From positions 6,034,001-6,098,000 of the forward strand of contig CM073321.1 of the NCBI GenBank assembly GCA_037043015.1: DNA of 64,000 bases, written 5' to 3'. This document shows, in pieces, positions 10,710 through 23,600 of this stretch. Every line of letters starts with the position of its first letter. Positions within the stretch are counted from its first letter, which is position 1. Position numbers and translations under genes: made by a program. The notes under the pieces are model-generated. The model was not told the DNA's origin, did not search any database, and saw only the letters and a list, made by a program, of their open reading frames with translations. The DNA comes from Bryum argenteum (lineage: Eukaryota > Streptophyta > Bryopsida > Bryales > Bryaceae).

Positions 10710-13281
10710 ATGGCGACGGATACCAATATCACGAACATGGAGGCTGATTCTGAACAGACCTTGAAGTCACCTGCGACAAAATATACAAACGCAGGATTGG
10801 TGGGGACTGAGTTGGTTTTACAGGAGACACCGTCAAAGAGAGTGAAACCAAAAGGAGGGAGACATGAGTTGCACTACGAGATCTTGGATAACGAGGCCAT
10901 AAAAGCTGAGAGCGGTTGGGCCAATGAAACGGAGGAATACTGGAGATTGGCGACGTGCAAGAAATATGTGAAGATGTATCACATTGGGAAACATTGGCCT
11001 CGAGAATGTCACAAAGTTAATACCAATAATTTTACTTGCAACCCACAAACATGCAAGGATGATCACTTCCTCCATCGTGCTGAAGAAGTTTGGGTGGCAT
11101 TGTTTGGAACTCGTCCCAAGAGCAAAGGTTACTTTTCCTATACGCTTTTGAGCATGGTGTATGCTGAGCTAATATTGAAGCGGAAGGTGAACTGGAGCAC
11201 ATTCACGGCGAGTAGTGCATTTCCTCTTCGAATCGGGAGAAATCAGAAGGATATCCCAGCTATGTTTGATCCAGAATCAAACTCTACAAAGGCCTTATTG
11301 CAGCACTTGAGGAGGAAAATACATGAGACGGTGGTGAAGGATTCTCCTCCAACAACTACGACACAGCAGGAGGATGGAAGGAATATGGTGGCCACGGATG
11401 CTCCAATCGTAGAACCAACTATAACTGATAGGCTCGAAGGTGCAAACGTAGTTGAAGAACCTCATGTAACCTTGGTACCAACATCAGAGGAGGCAGGGCC
11501 AAGTGAACCACGGGAAACCAGATCACCAACAGATGCCATGGATGACATGGATCCTGATTTGGGTATGGTGGGAAATTTCGAGGAGTATCTGCGTAGGGTG
11601 TTAAGTATTAACAAATTGGATGAGTGGCTGAAAACCGCACTAGGATTGGCAGATTGGTGCAATGAGGTAGATAAAGAGCAAGGTTTGCCACGGAATGATT
11701 GGGGAGTTACTTCGGCTAAAGAGATAGCTGCTGTAGGGATCAACTTGAAGGCGGGGTCAGAAATACTTGCGGCTATGGCTCCTCTTTTTGTGGAGATGGG
11801 TCACACTTTTGCGGGAATCATGCCCAACGTTCTACGGGCTGCCATAAATTATGAGGCAATCGTAGATCGGTATAATCTTCTATTGAAGGACCGAGTGAAA
11901 GATAATCAGATCATTTTCAAAATGCACGAACAACACCAAATTACGCAACATCTCCTTGACGAGTTTTACAGGGAATTGCGGTTGTTTGGCCAAGGTCCTG
12001 CTAGCGAGTATGTGGCAAAGCACAAAGAAGCAATGCGTCAAAGGGATGCGTTAGAAGACTTAGAAGATAATGACAAGTTTGTTCCATCACAGAATAACAC
12101 TCAGGGGGCTTCATGTAGTCATGTTGTTCCAAAATGTGATGCGGGTGGTAAAGAGGATGGTAAAGAGGACGGTGAAAAGGATGGTAATAAAGATAAGGGG
12201 AAGACCATTAACGGGACTTCTGATAGTCTTTTTCTTTCACAATTTGTGCGGGTGGTAAAGAGGATGGTGAAGAAGATAAGGGAAAGACCTATAACAAGGA
12301 TTTATCTCCTCTTAAAGAGGATGGTCGAGAGGATGGTAACGAAGATAAGGGAAAGACCATTATCGAAATAGACGATGATGACGATGATGAAATTCCGTGG
12401 GAAATGAAGTTGGAAATATCACAAAAGGAGAGAGATGATGCACAGGTTGAGCGACAACGAGCATGGGCGATGAAGTTCGCGGCAACGAAGAAGGAGAGAG
12501 ATGTTACAGTTGCGAAATTGGAGGAGGAAGCAAAAGCATGCTCAATCAAGTTGGAGGCTACAAGCAAAGAGAGAGATGAGGCAGTCGCTGAATTGGAGGC
12601 ATTACGGAAAACCTTCAAAACGGTAGATTCTACAGAGGCAACAATCCACATACGCATACTACCATGGTTGGGATGGGTTCATCGACTTCAAGATAGGTGG
12701 AGCTTGGTTTCGAGGGCAAAAGAAGATCTGAAATCGATTGCATCTACATCAAAAGAATCACATGAAGTTGTAGATGCTTCATTGGAGAAGTTCGGTACGA
12801 ACAGATTGAAAAAACGATATGACCCTGAAGAGGTCACTTTTTGGGGGATATTGAAGAGATGATGGAGCGCGCAAACTACTCTAAGATGGGGCGAAACAAT
12901 GATGTTGATTGGACTTTGGAGATAGACAAAGGATGGGCGCCGTATAGTAGATTTTCATCGCACCTACAAGAGTCAGCTCGCATTGTAATCAACACATGCG
13001 ACCCTCCTCCCGCGGTGTGCCTACATCATTTTGGTCCAAAGGACGCATACACGTTGGGCCAATGTGGCCATAACTTCCATGTTACTTGCATATGCCGATA
13101 TGCCATGACAAAAACGGTATGTCCGGTATCTCGCTCCCCATTTAGCACGAGATTCTACGAGATGATGGGCATACGAGATCTTATGCCACCAGGGCACAAG
13201 TTCAACCGATGGAATCCTCCACTGGATCAATACCCAAAGAAATTTCTAAACTACTCTGATTGGGGAAATGCACTTCACTGA
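10710..13281 (+). CDS. WCHI family member 1 with C-terminal RING-like domain
   Basis: The ATG at 10710 (MATDTNITN) opens a frame to 12371. The upstream in-frame start at 10599 is only GTG. The family core is GWANETEEYWRLATCKKY, then YHIGKHWPRECH, then LLSMVYAELILKRKVNW (about 10910-11200). A Thr/Glu/Pro-rich region and a helical domain (about 11570-12060) follow. At 12140-12370 a KEDG/DKGK-rich acidic repeat shifts frame. The second frame (to 12862) is a coiled coil of ERD/KLE heptads. A second shift falls in a T5G5 run at 12837-12847. The third frame ends at 13281 with CGHNFHVTC and CPVSRSPF, a RING-H2-like pattern whose last Cys is Ser. The shifts could be introns, indels or homopolymer errors. 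If intact, the RING would suggest ubiquitin ligation; that is inference. Confidence 0.6.
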
Positions 13282-13984
13282 TGAGAGGACCTTCATCGGC
13301 ATGCGAGATGATTATATTCAACGGGAGCTGGAATGCGAGGTATAAGTATCTTGGCCTGCGCTTCAACTTTCTAGAACTTCAACTGGCCAGCATGTGTACC
13401 GATGGTGTGACCATACACAAAGAGCAGGTGATTTTTGATATGAAAATCTGATAAGAAGGAGCATAACTGACCTTCAAATTCCTCAAGTAGAAGGCTTCCA
13501 ATTCCGGGCGGGTTTTGACTACCTCTCATGGTTGATAACGCTGTGATCTGTCAAATTCTGTGAAGAAGCTGACGTCTGACGATTGTGAACTCACTTTTTC
13601 CAAATCGCTTTCGATGTTCTCTTCTTTGCGCCGCATTGTCACTTCATCTCCTTCTCGGCGCATTGTCACCACTACTTCATCGCTCAAGTTCGCCATCGCC
13701 ACTCCTTTCTTCAAACCCCAATGGACATTGACAAATTACACACAGTTCAAAAGCAATGCTAGAGCCAAGAAGACCATTGTTATCTTCTTCATTATTGACG
13801 TCCATTCTAACAGGATGCTAAAATCAGCACTCTCTCTGACACTCTCCAAAATAAATGTCTGCTGAGCTTTTCATTCGTGGTAGCAAATCTAATCGGCGGT
13901 TCATTCCATCCCACTAGGGTTCAAAGAATGGAGGAGCGGCGCGCAGGCTTTTCTCCCTGACAAATTTCAACCGCAGCAGGGAAG
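13282..13984. other. intergenic DNA
   Basis: No convincing gene. Short ORFs on both strands share no similarity with anything else in the window. Confidence 0.4.
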
Positions 13985-14460
13985 TTCGGCGAGTAGACTC
14001 GTTCGACCTTCGGCAAACCCGTACCCTGTCAGCACACGCCGGTACCCCGGCACCTCACCGGTACCATAGCAGCACGCCGGTACCCGGCAGCACGCCGGTA
14101 CCCGGCAGCACGCCGTACCCCGGCAGCCCGCCGGTACCATGGCAGCCCGCCGGTCATCGGCAGCCCGCCGGTCATCGGCAGCCCGCCGGTACGATGGCAG
14201 CACGTCAGTACCCATTGCCGACGGACCGGTACCCATGGCAGCATGCCGATACCCATTGCCGACAGACCGGTACCCACCGCAGCACTCCAGCCTTCATAGC
14301 CGATGGACCGGTCACCCTGCCGGTACCCATGCCCGATGGACCTGTACCTATGGCAGTACGCCGGTACCCATGGACGATGGACCGGTACCCATGGCCGATG
14401 GATAGGTATCGATGGCCGATAGACAGGTATCCATGGCCGATGGACCGGGACCTCTACACG
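13985..14460. repeat. CCGGTACCC / CCATGGC minisatellite
   Basis: About 475 bp of irregular 18-24 bp units built on GCCGGTACCC, GGCAGCACGCCGGTACC and CCATGGCCGATGGACCGGTA. It is distinct in sequence from the GACCG palindromic arrays but similar in GC content and size. No gene start is clearly linked to it. Confidence 0.7.
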
Positions 14461-14789
14461 GACATTTGCTTTAGCGTCGTAGTTACACGGACTGTGGACT
14501 TTGACATCGCATCTTCTAATCGACTTAGTCGCATCCTTAAATCACAATTCTCAAACATGCAATCACGGAAATCTGTTTTAACATTCACAATGGGATCATG
14601 AGACTTTCGATAATATTTTATCATGAAATCCTTCCATTTGCAGCATTGTCTCGTACATTTGTATATGAATGTTACGACTAATTCATACCACTATCAAAAC
14701 AATGTTTGTACTATAAAATCACTATGAAATATATTCTTAAGTCTTGGATCCATATATATCATAAAACTTTATAATGTCAAAAGTTCAAG
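14461..14789. other. AT-rich spacer
   Basis: Nothing recognised between the minisatellite and the MULE accessory gene. Confidence 0.4.
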
Positions 14790-15524
14790 CTACATCGAAT
14801 TGAAGAATGGACTCTCGTTGAGTGTATACTTAACTAACCCTAAGTCCTCCCAATAAACCAGGAAGCAGGGTTTCTCATGTACCTCCTCTAATTCTTCAGC
14901 ACTTGTCTCAAATCCATCCGCTACATCATTCTGTGTTTCCTGATCAGTAGAGGCTTTTGCTCTCTCGCCCATATCAGTGACTCTTTTCTCCTCAAACATT
15001 GCTGCTTCTTTTCCTGATCGATCGTCTTCCTCTTCCGATCCCTTGCGACCCTGAAAACAACACATGTTGATATTAATCCATACACGTATTTGGGAATAGT
15101 TTGACATTTACGAATATCAACATATTTGTAACATACACTACTTCATTACCTCATTTGTAGAGTCCACACCTCCATTGTCATCTCCATCTACGTAAACAGT
15201 TACGCTAGACGTCCTGAACTGTCTTCTACGCCCTACCTCCTCTTCTTCTTGAGCTTCGTCCGTCTCGACACTCTCCGGAACACTATCGAGGTTGAGCGGT
15301 CGCATTTTGATAGTCCGCTTGAATGGCGGTAGCACATCATCGTCGATTAAGATATCGTACCCGTCTGGCTCTCGATCATCGCCGCTAGAGCTTCTCCCAT
15401 CGCGCTTCCTCAAAACACTACGCCTCTGTGCTTTAGAATTAGTGAACTTCGTACGACCCCTCCGCTTCTTCTTTCTCTGTCCTATATCATTTCCTCTCTG
15501 ACTACCGCTAGCAGTTTTGTCCAT
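14790..15524 (-). CDS. divergent accessory gene of MULE-like element A
   Basis: Two exons on the minus strand. Exon 1 runs 15524-15150 (ATG at 15524, 125 codons). The intron is 15149-15051 (99 bp, GTAATG to TTTTCAG, phase 0). Exon 2 runs 15050-14790 and ends in a stop. The N-terminus is very basic (KKKRRGRTKF, then KAQRRSVLRKRDG), suggesting nuclear or nucleic-acid contact. The rest is acidic. A homologue with the same exon structure lies at 25120-25800 beside element B, and in both cases it is transcribed away from the transposase. A product conserved in both elements but not resembling the transposase may be an element-encoded helper; its function is unknown. This copy has no internal stop. 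Confidence 0.7.
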
Positions 15525-16046
15525 GCTGCTTGCAATGAGATAACTTATCACACGTTCCACCTAACGAGTCCAAGTGTTCCTACTGCAAATGAAGAGGTCG
15601 AACTATGAGTTTCAACTCCATTATATAAGTTCCCCATGCGGCTTAGAAACCCTAATCAGCCAACGCGTATTCCCTAACATCCGGCTATCACCGTGTCTGA
15701 CAATCCAAAATTAGTTAACTTCTGAACGCATCTATTATCCAAATAAATCTCTGACAATGACTGCCGCCGTCACTTTACCTTCTACACCTACTTATTTTAT
15801 TGACGGATCTCATATTTTTAATCGTGACTACTTAATGCAATTATGTCAGCCCAGATAATTTAAGTACTATAAGTAATGTGCATTTAAATCATCCTGCTTA
15901 CTATTAAGAGTATCGGGATATGTACGTTTTATTATAAGAAATTACGTCTAATAAGTATTCAATACGTATGCAAACACCCTACACCAATTTCTCGTATTTG
16001 AACATTCGAAACGCACCTGAGACTCTCTTTCTCCGCGCACTTGTTC
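15525..16046. promoter_or_regulatory. divergent intergenic region of MULE-like element A
   Basis: About 520 bp between the starts of the accessory gene (-) and the transposase (+), the only place for their promoters. AT-rich, with no clear single box chosen. Confidence 0.4.
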
Positions 16047-19000
16047 ATGCTGTCTTCCTCGCCTCCGTCTATCATAGCATCCTCCGCTTCCCTGCCTCCC
16101 GCTGCAGACGTCATTGCCATTAGGTCTGGAGACTTGAGTCCCCCCATCTGCATTCCTCCGGAGGTGATGGAGTGGTTGAAGTCACTCCGTCTTGGCTAGC
16201 AATTCGTTTTGGGTTTGATGAGTCCTCTCTCTGATTAGAGAATCAAGTCTTAGATCCAAACACTAATCTTGTCGAGTACTCCCTCATTGTCGAACCAGTC
16301 GCCCAACAGAGTAACTGTAAAATGTATAAGCTACGGCGTGGACAGTATCGATTGTTCAGCTTACCAGAGTCTGTCATGAACGCCTCCACCGTCCTTACTC
16401 CTCGTAGTTCTTCTACCATCTCCACTGTTCTTCCTGTTCTTGCTCGTGTCAAGGTCGAACTCGGACTCGAAGTCCAAATTGATATTTCTGATTCATGCGA
16501 CGATGAAAGAAAATCGTCCATCAAGTCCCGTCGATTATCATGGAATCAACCTCCCTCCTTGTCTGCTTCTGAACATAGTCTCAAAACCACCCCCTCTTCT
16601 CTTCCCGCGTCCAATGTCGTAAAACCTAAAATCATTCTTTCCTCGCTCCGTAGACTAGGTAGTATGTCTCGCAACAAAACTATACTCAAAAAATTTGATT
16701 TCCATTCCATTTGTACTCACAACATCTCTTGCTTGCCTCCCACTTTCAATGGTGATGTCTAGTACATTTTCCCTCCTGTTCTACCAACTACTGTTGTTAA
16801 GGTAGCCAAATCTATGGAAGGGATGGACAAAAGATACGACGGTCATGTGTGGAACAGGACAATGACTACTAACATCAGTAACAACCTCGGTTTGTCATTC
16901 CGCTACTCTAACTGTGTAGGTCATTTTCAATGCCACAATGACAACTGCGGCTTCTTGCTACGACCTGACATCAAGGCACAAGGTGAATGAGGTGGAGTTT
17001 GAGGGCTTTACCAAGGACCCCTTCTCAGTCAGCCACGCGCCTCCTCTTTCTTCAACACTGGTCTGTAAGATTTGCAAAGAACCTCCCGTTTGTGTTGCTC
17101 TATGTCCTTCTAAAATATTCTACGTATTCGGAGAGGAGAGTCAAGAGCGGGCGTGTGTGCATATCGGTACCCACGAACATCCCGTCAAGGTTGGAGATTA
17201 CAGATGTGCACAAAAAATAATTGATGAGTTAATAGAGGAGCACGTAGAACGTAACCCACAAGCTACCACGTTCAAAATAGTCATGAAGGTAAGCAAGGAC
17301 TTACTCAGAAACTTACTTCTCCGTGAAGAAGGCGACCCTGTAACCTCCAAGCTCACCCTCCAGGAGCTAGAACCTATCTTCAATCAGTGTAAGGAGCTCA
17401 ACTCTACGAGCGTCAGGAATTGTATTGCCACTTTTAAGCACTTCCGCAGATACGGTGTTCTTGATGGGATCACCAAGCTTTGAGGCCTTAGCAACTAGGC
17501 TTACATCCAACGTAACCAATTCCCGGGCCAAGGAGATGAAAGTGTCAAAGTTTTCATTTTCAAGATGTCCGAGATCGGCCCCGGAAGCGGTGTTGACCTT
17601 GTTCGTCGTATGCAGCCCCGAGGCGACTTCTCCTACGCGTGGATGATGTTCGACTACGTCAAGCCTGTCAAGAACTGGACCACCATGGCGTGCCACGTTT
17701 ATGACTCAAAAATTTGCCACATTCTAACTATTGCATGCTGTGATTTCTAGTTTGAAGACGAAGAAGCTCAAATCGTCTTCTGGAAAAACCTAAACCACAT
17801 CATGGGCAGGAACGGAGTGGAAGTGCCGCAGTTTCAAGGGTTCATGGCCGACAGTGCGCAAGCCAACTGGAATGCTGTGCGGATCATTTACGGCTACGGA
17901 GGTTCTTAAAGTGCCCACGGAAGGCCGCAAACGGACTTGCTAATTCCATTGGACGCAATCCCTAGAGAAACACACTAAACAATACATCGTGCACGAGGTG
18001 CAGGATCAACATTGACATCTTTGTTAGCAATACAATGATGCATGCACCATGGCTGAGGCGGAGACAAGATACTGGGCGATCGGAGCGTGGTGGGCGTCGG
18101 CGCAGGCCACCTCCGAAGTTGGATTAGGTCACCTCGAACACTTGCTTGCATTTTGGCGCTTCCGATACAGGCAATGGGGTGGCTTTATGGAAGTGGTGAG
18201 TCCGCAGCCATTGTAGCAATTATGTACATGTGCATTTATGTCTAGAAAATCTGTAAAAGTATATTTACTTTTTTACTTGAGGATACTCTACTTTTTTGAT
18301 AGTTTACATAAACAACTATTTAAAATATTTAAAATTTTAAAAAATCTATTTTTAGATCATACTTGCGGTGACGAAAGTCTAACCCGCTCTAGATATCGTG
18401 ATCAACTTTTTTTGTTACTAAGTCAAATGTCTTTACACCTTGCAGGAAAATAAATATTCTGCAGATGAGCTGGCGGAGATGCTTTCATGTAACCTTGCGG
18501 AATCTATCCATAACAAATGGTTGCAAGCGTCCGGCAACAAGGGTGGGGACTTGTACGTTGCAGCAGTTGATGATTATGTTCGTGCTTTCCTCCAAGTTGT
18601 GGGTTACCACAATTTCAACGAAGGTGGCAAGGGTGGTAGTGGACCAACATCCGAAGAACTATTACTTCGTGTTACCTATAAAGCTCAACGAACCGGCGAT
18701 CCATCAGGCCTCACAAAGGCAATTTCTGACTATCGAGGAGCTGAAAAGATTTGTACCCGCTACGCCCACCTTGAAAGGGCCGAGGTGTTTGGATCCAAGA
18801 AACGTAAGGTTGATGTTCCAATTGGAGCTGATGATGAAACGCACAGACGTGACAACGTGAGCTACTCACGTCCCCGAATTGGGAGAAGGGTTACCCGAGC
18901 TTGTGCTGAAAATCTGAATACTATCCCTGAAGAGGATGAAGTTGAGGAGCCACCGACATTTCCATCCACTTTTGCTGGACCTAGTATTGAACTTGTGACT

Positions 19001-19880
19001 GCCGTTCAGAAGACTAATGTAGACGAGAGGTTGTGGCACATTGCCCGTTTGAGGGAGAATTCCGCCGAGGCTTGTTGGGGTATCATGCGAAAGAGTAAAA
19101 GTAGATGTGACTCACGAATTATTCAGAAGGGGAAGGCGACCACAGCTCCAACTTACACCGGAGTATGGCAGCGCCCTCAAGATGGGCCAAGAAAAACCAA
19201 TCAGTTCTTTTTCTGTGCGGATGATATTGACAGGTGTGAAAGGTCATCGTCGCAAGTGGATTGAGCCATTCTCTCTAAGCCAAGAAAGACCCCCTATATC
19301 TTCAATATGGCTTGTTAAGATAGGGACTAACCTTACACGTGATGAAATGGAGGCGTTAGAGAATGCGGGCTTTCGACTACCACAAAAAGAATAGCTTCCT
19401 ACGAACCGCACTTTCAATAATGCTGCCCTACCAAGAAACTTGTCGCATATTCTAGTCTCAGAGAAGCCAGACGTGTTCCCTAGGTCAAGAAGATCGAAGA
19501 ACATGAAACGTATTCCAGCTATGACTTCAGAGCACATGAAGAATATTGAGACTGCCACCTCAATGCAGGCCAGAATTATGAAGGTAACCATGATCCTGCA
19601 GCCTGGTTTTGGGTGTATCGTAGACTTGGAGTTGGATTCGGATGCAGCTTATAGACTTTCAATTAGTTAATTCCCGGATTGCTCATGCCCAACATTCAAG
19701 AAAACAATTTCAGCGTAAGGACGGAGAGATCCATATCGGCCGTGCAAGCACCTACACTTCATCACGGTATTGGTTTGCAAATTTGATCAGGATGCTGACC
19801 TCTTCATCTACGCGACCACTCTTAGTTTCTACGAGGTGAAGAAGATTCTGGAGGGAGGAATCCTAGACCATGATACAGAT
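16047..19880 (+). pseudogene. MULE-like transposase with SWIM finger, copy A (decayed)
   Basis: Order of parts: Ser/Pro-rich N-terminus; Cys/His region with CHNDNCGF, VCKICKEPP and HIGTHEHPVKVG (about 16920-17200); helical region to 17480; catalytic-type region with WMMFDYVKPVKNWTTMACHVYD, ILTIACCDF and QGFMADSAQANWNAVRIIYG (17640-17900); then HNKWLQASGN (about 18510), a basic segment, WHIARLRENS, and a SWIM-like end (CSCP...PCKHLHF, 19675-19760). Asp residues in WMMFD and FMADS fit the MULE catalytic triad, and the SWIM finger is typical of MULE transposases. Stops and shifts occur throughout, e.g. TAG near 17748 where copy B has Gln, and 16759. Introns probably add some frame changes. It would act in the nucleus, cutting element ends. 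Confidence 0.7.
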
Positions 19881-20149
19881 TAGAATGCCTTAAATCTCCT
19901 CATCTACATACGCTATATGGTAGTCCTATGATTGTGTGCTTCACATTGTATGTGATATTTTTTCACAACTTATTAAAATTATTATACCAGTACCTACATG
20001 TACAACAAACCTTGCCAATTTGTCTAACTTGGAGTACTAATCACTAAATAATATTACCTAAGAAACCTCTTGACATTTACAAATTGTGATATACTATCGA
20101 GTTTTGTAGCTCAAATATAACCAAATTCAAGGAATTTAAGCCTTATTTT

Positions 20150-20505
20150 CCACGGGATTGGGTCACTAAATCTACGGTAATAAGTCAAGAATATTCAACT
20201 ATTCCCAAGAATATTCGAAAATTATTCTCTAATTTTTTTAAAAAACTACATTTAGAAATTTTTTTACTAAATATACAAATTCAGCCCTGAAAATTCAAAA
20301 TCTTACCGCTCACCGCTCACCGCTCAACGCTCACACGGTAGTAACGTTCGGGACGTAGCAAGGGAATGAGCGGTGAGCGGTGATTTCGTATTTTTAGTGA
20401 AAAAAATTAATTTTTTTTATTTTTAAATTTTTTTCAATGAATATCCCTGAGAATATTTGAATATTCTTGACTTATTACCGTGGATTTTGGACCCTAAACC
20501 CGCGG
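20150..20505. mobile_element. foldback MITE between the two MULE-like elements
   Basis: About 356 bp. The outer arms of roughly 70 bp are inverted: CCACGGG...ACGGTAATAAGTCAAGAATATTC at the left and the reverse complement of the same at the right (20436-20505). An inner pair is ACCGCTCACCGCTC (about 20305) and GAGCGGTGAGCGG (about 20369). Non-coding, with high potential to fold. Confidence 0.7.
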
Positions 20506-20687
20506 AATTTGGGAGACAGAATTTTACAATTATGCATGCTTGAGATGCACATAGGGACATACTTTACCTCAAACGATAAGATTACATGTGCATGATGCCT
20601 ACTTACAAGCATAAAATCTGTTAAATAGGAACATATGATTTTGGAACATGTATAATTATATGTATTGATTTTTACTAAATTGTGAAA

Positions 20688-23600
20688 TCATAGTACATAA
20701 GATAGGAAAGACACAATATTATAGTATAACATATAGAGTATGTGTAGGGTGTCCTCTAGTCTCTTGCATGGTTTAGGACCCCACACTAGAATCCTCTTCA
20801 CCTCATTGAAACTAAAGCTAGGCGCGTGGATTAAAAGGTCGCTATCGGCATCAAAATTACAGACCCTAACAAAGATATAGTAAAGGTGCTTACAGGGTCT
20901 ATATAGACATCCTTTTCTACCCAACTTAGCAATTGTGTCCTTCATCATTGGGCAAGTACAATTAGGCAATGCACTTATTGAAACTTGATAAACTGACCCC
21001 GAATCCGATTCCAAGTCGACAATACAACCAAACCAGGCTGCGGTATCATCGTCGCCTTGAGTATGCTGGCTTGCAAAGCGCGAGCCGAATCGACTCTCTT
21101 CATCAACTTTGGTGTTGCGGAAGTGACTCGACGGAGATTCTTGGATTTTCTTGATTTAGGAAAAACGTTCGCATCCTCAGGCACCGGTATGTGTGACAAG
21201 TCCCGTGGAGGGACAATGTTATTCAATGTGCGGTTCATGGGAAGGCGATCCTTTTGTGGGAGTTGGAATCTTGCATTCTCCAACGCCTCCATTTTGCTAC
21301 ATGTCAGATTTGTCCCAATTTTGACAGGCCATACTGAAGGGTTAGGTGATCGATCTTGGGTCCGAGAGAACCGCTCAGCCAATCTCCGACGATAACCCTT
21401 TAAACACCTCTCAATATCGTCTGCACAGAAAAAGAATTGTTCTTCAACTTTGCGGCTGCGCTAAGGAAGCTTCCATATTCTAGTGTAAGTTGGACCCGGC
21501 GTAGCCTTCCTGTTCCAAACTATGCGTGATTGACATTTCTTCTTAGTCACTGCCATATTTGCCCAACAAGCCTTGGAAGATGTCTCGTTGAGTCGAGAAA
21601 TGTGCCACAACCTCTTGTTCACCTTAGTCTCTTGAACCGCGGTTACGTGTTGGATACTCGGTCCCGGAGAAGTAGATGGTTCTAGGGGGCATTCTTGAAC
21701 TTCGTCTTCCTCGTAGATAGTACTCAAACGCACAACACAAGCTCGGGTAACCCTTCTCCCGATTTGAGGACGTGAGAAGCTCACGGTATCAGGTCGATGT
21801 GTTTCTTCTTCTGCTCCAATTGGAACATTTGCCTTCCGTTTCTTTGTACCAAAGACCTCAGCTCCCTCCAAGTAGGCGTCACGAGTACAGAAAACTTGAG
21901 CTTCCGGAAAATTCAGTACTACCTTGTTGATATCTGATGGATCTCCTGTTCGATGAGCCTTGCGTTGGGCGGCCCGACGTTGAAGTTCCTCTGTAGGTGG
22001 GCCACAACCACCTTCGCCACCCTTGTTGAATTGATGATAAGCCACTACTTGGAGGAATGCGCGAATATAATCGTCAACAGCCACGACGTAAAGGTCCCCT
22101 CTCTTATTGCCAGACGCTTGTAACCATTTGTTGTGTACCGACTCAGCAAGGTTACAGGACGGCATCTCGGCTAACTCTTCAGGAGAGTATTTTTTTTCCT
22201 GCATTGCATTTCTCCATCACAGTTTAATACATGACTGAACAATTTTGTTTTTCTTGAGTCTGCGATGGGTACATGTGCGGCAGAAGACATCTAACTTATA
22301 AATTCATTCTTTCAAAAACGTGATTTCTGAAATCTAAACAAAGAACGGGAATCATTTACCTATATAATGAAAATAATAATACCATATCAGAAATAAGTAA
22401 TAAAAAGTATTGGTAAGGAAACTCACTAATTCCATAAATCCACTCCATTGTCTGTAGCGGAAATGCCAATAGGAAAGCCAATGACCTAAGAATTCGAGCC
22501 CACTTTCGGAAGTGGCGTTCGATGACGACCACCACGCTCTGATGGCCCAGTAGCGAGTCTTAGCCTCTTACATAGTGCGGGCGTCTTTGTATCGCTTACA
22601 AAGAGCCTTGTATTGATCTTGTAGTTTGTGAACGATGTATTGTTTGGTGTCTTTCTCAAGGGATTGCGTCCAATGGAAGTAACACGTTCGTTCACGGCCT
22701 TCCGTAGGGACTTTAGGGTTCCTCGACCCGTAAATGATGCGCACAACATTCCAATTGGCTTGAGCACTGTCAGCCATAAATCCTTGGAACTCTGGCTTTG
22801 GTACTCCGTGCCTAGCCATAACATGGTTTAGGTTCTTCCAAAATATGAGTTGAGCTTCTCTATCCTCGGACTGGAAATCACAACACGCAATAGTTAGAAT
22901 GCGTTGGTATCGGGAGTTGTACACGTGGCACGCCATTGTTGTCGAGTTCTTGACTCGTTTGACGTGGTCGAACATCATCCAAGCGTGGGAGAGGTTGTCG
23001 CCAGGTTGCATTCGGCGGACAAGGTCAACACCGCTAGCAGGGCCGACCTCTGACATCTTGAAAATGAAGACTTTGTCGGAGTCGTCTCCTTGGCCTGGGA
23101 ACATGTTTCGTTGCACGAAGGCCTAGTTGCTAAGGCCCCCGAGTTTGGTGATTCCATCCAGAACTCCATACATCCGCAAATATTTGAAAGTATAGACACG
23201 GTGTCGTATGGCAGGAGAGATCAACTCTCAACATTGTTCCAAAAATTGGCTCTATCTCTTGGAGAAAAAGCTGCGAGGTTATAGGATCACCTTCATCACG
23301 GAGTAGGATATTTCCTAAGAGATCTTTGCTAGTTTCCATGACAATTTTGGAAACTTTTGCTTGTGGATTTCGGTCAACATACTCCTCTAATAGCTCATCT
23401 ATCTTCTTCTTCGTGCATCTATACACTCCGACCTTGACAGGGTGTTCATGGGTACCGAGATGAATACAAGCACGCTCCTAATCATCATTTCCAAAGACAT
23501 AGAAGATTCTAACGGAGCACTGAGCAACACAGATTGAAGGTTCTTTGCAAATCTTACAGACAATGATGGAGGATGGTGGAGGAACTTCGCCAACCGCAAA

